Source: Variovorax sp. MHTC-1
Lineage (GTDB): Bacteria > Pseudomonadota > Gammaproteobacteria > Burkholderiales > Burkholderiaceae_C
Direction: 5' to 3'
Assembly: GCF_003984645.1 (NCBI RefSeq)
Contig: NZ_RWKI01000001.1
Span: 248,001-312,000 of the forward strand
DNA: 64,000 nucleotides
In this document: positions 63,346 through 64,000 of the stretch, in pieces
Layout: each line of letters opens with the position of its first letter
Position numbering within the stretch: position 1 is the first letter of the stretch
The notes under the pieces: generated by a model
Seen by the model: the letters and a program-made list of their open reading frames with translations, nothing else
Databases searched by the model: none
Told to the model about the DNA's origin: nothing
Program-made: the position numbers and the translations under genes

Positions 63346-64000
63346 TCAGCGCAGGTCGTGCGACAACGGCATGTCGATCGAGCCGTCGATCATCTTCGTC
63401 GGCCCCGCCGCGTTCGGGTTGATGTCGAAGTCGAAGATCTGCGTCGGCAGCCAGAGCGTGGCGCAGGCGTTGGGCACGTCGACCACGCCGCTGATGTGGC
63501 CCTGCACCGGGGCCGTGCCCAGGATCGAATAGGCCTGCGCCCCCGAGTAGCCGAACTTCTTCAGGTACTCGATCGCGTTGAGGCAGGCCTGGCGGTAGGC
63601 GATGTGCACGTCCAGGTAGTACTGCTTGCCGGCCTCGTCGACCGAGATGCCCTCGAAGATCAGGTAGTCGTTGTAGCTCGGCGTGATCGGACTGGGCTTG
63701 AAGATCGGGTTCCTAATGCCGTACTTGGCCATCCCGCCCTTGATCAAGCTGACCTTCATATGCACCCAGCCGGCCATCTCGATCGCGCCGCAGAAGGTGA
63801 TCTCGCCGTCGCCCTGGCTGAAGTGCAGATCGCCCACCGAGAGGCCGGCGCCGTCGACGTACACGGGGAAGAAGACCTTGGAGCCGCGCGACAGGTCCTT
63901 GATGTCGCAATTGCCGCCATGCTCGCGCGGCGGCACGGTTCGCGCGCCCTCGGCGGCGGCCTTCGCCCTCGCCTCGCCGGTCATCTTGCCCATGTGCGCG
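63346..64000 (-). CDS. fmdA: formamidase/acetamidase FmdA, C-terminal part
   Basis: About 218 residues of a protein normally near 410 aa; the start lies beyond the right edge of the window, so the ATG at 63993 is internal (frame remains open to the edge). Motifs GDLHFSQGDGEITFCGAIEMAG and LTVIKGG-like KVSLIKGGMAKYG, and VDVPNACATLWLPTQIFDFDI, are typical of FmdA. It hydrolyses formamide or short amides to ammonia. With amiE 3 kb away this makes a second amidase in the area. Confidence 0.93.
   Translation of the reverse strand, partial: AHMGKMTGEARAKAAAEGARTVPPREHGGNCDIKDLSRGSKVFFPVYVDGAGLSVGDLHFSQGDGEITFCGAIEMAGWVHMKVSLIKGGMAKYGIRNPIFKPSPITPSYNDYLIFEGISVDEAGKQYYLDVHIAYRQACLNAIEYLKKFGYSGAQAYSILGTAPVQGHISGVVDVPNACATLWLPTQIFDFDINPNAAGPTKMIDGSIDMPLSHDLR

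Overview
This 64 kb window is high-GC chromosomal DNA from a beta-proteobacterium of the Burkholderiales. Gene content and gene order fit the Comamonadaceae best, and Variovorax or a close relative is the most likely source; this is inferred from protein families and synteny, since there is no rRNA in view. I see about 64 protein-coding genes, two of them cut by the window edges (pqiB-like at the start, formamidase at the end). I see no tRNA, rRNA, CRISPR array, insertion sequence or prophage. Coding density is very high, and many neighbours overlap by 4 bases (ATGA or GTGA), which suggests translational coupling.

Layout. 0-1.9 kb: end of a PqiB/PqiC lipid-transport operon and ogt. 2.0-4.2 kb: an orphan sugar aminotransferase plus glycosyltransferase pair. 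4.3-10.0 kb: three drug-type MFS exporters around a MerA-like flavoprotein. 10.2-19.05 kb: a six-gene redox cassette with a lipoprotein diheme cytochrome c, a GMC oxidoreductase, a small soluble protein, a membrane protein with an internal duplication, a DyP-type peroxidase and a catalase-fold protein. This is the best candidate here for an undescribed system. 19.2-22.4 kb (minus): GST-like protein, MATE exporter, DUF2239 protein and a small membrane protein. 22.5-27.3 kb: tex, a membrane acyltransferase coupled to a patatin-like lipase, and a DUF3185 protein. 27.3-30.0 kb: cobalt-type nitrile hydratase operon with a divergent TctC/Bug binding protein. 30.0-31.9 kb: class A beta-lactamase with divergent ampR. 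31.9-35.7 kb: Fe-type alcohol dehydrogenase and hydrolases, including a thioesterase-GNAT fusion. 35.7-40.2 kb: NarL-type two-component pair, then cstA and its small partner.

40.2-45.8 kb is a conserved housekeeping block: ygfZ opposite mltG-tmk-holB-pilZ-tatD, ending in an ankyrin-repeat gene. 45.9-48.4 kb holds small genes: a retropepsin-like protein, a DM13 protein, and a winged-helix protein with two DUF5985 membrane proteins. 48.5-56 kb (minus): HAD dehalogenase-like protein, serine hydrolase with an altered active site, Na+/H+ antiporter, MCP without a sensor domain, PaaK-like ligase and a cyclase-FHA protein. 56.3-64 kb: ldcA, a tadA fusion, paiB-like gene, amiE, a GH3 lipoprotein, and fmdB-fmdA.

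Nitrogen scavenging is a recurrent theme. Nitrile hydratase makes amides from nitriles, AmiE hydrolyses aliphatic amides, and FmdA hydrolyses formamide, so a nitrile to acid plus ammonia route is encoded in three separate units. Several proteins carry altered catalytic motifs or unusual fusions; these are listed as findings.
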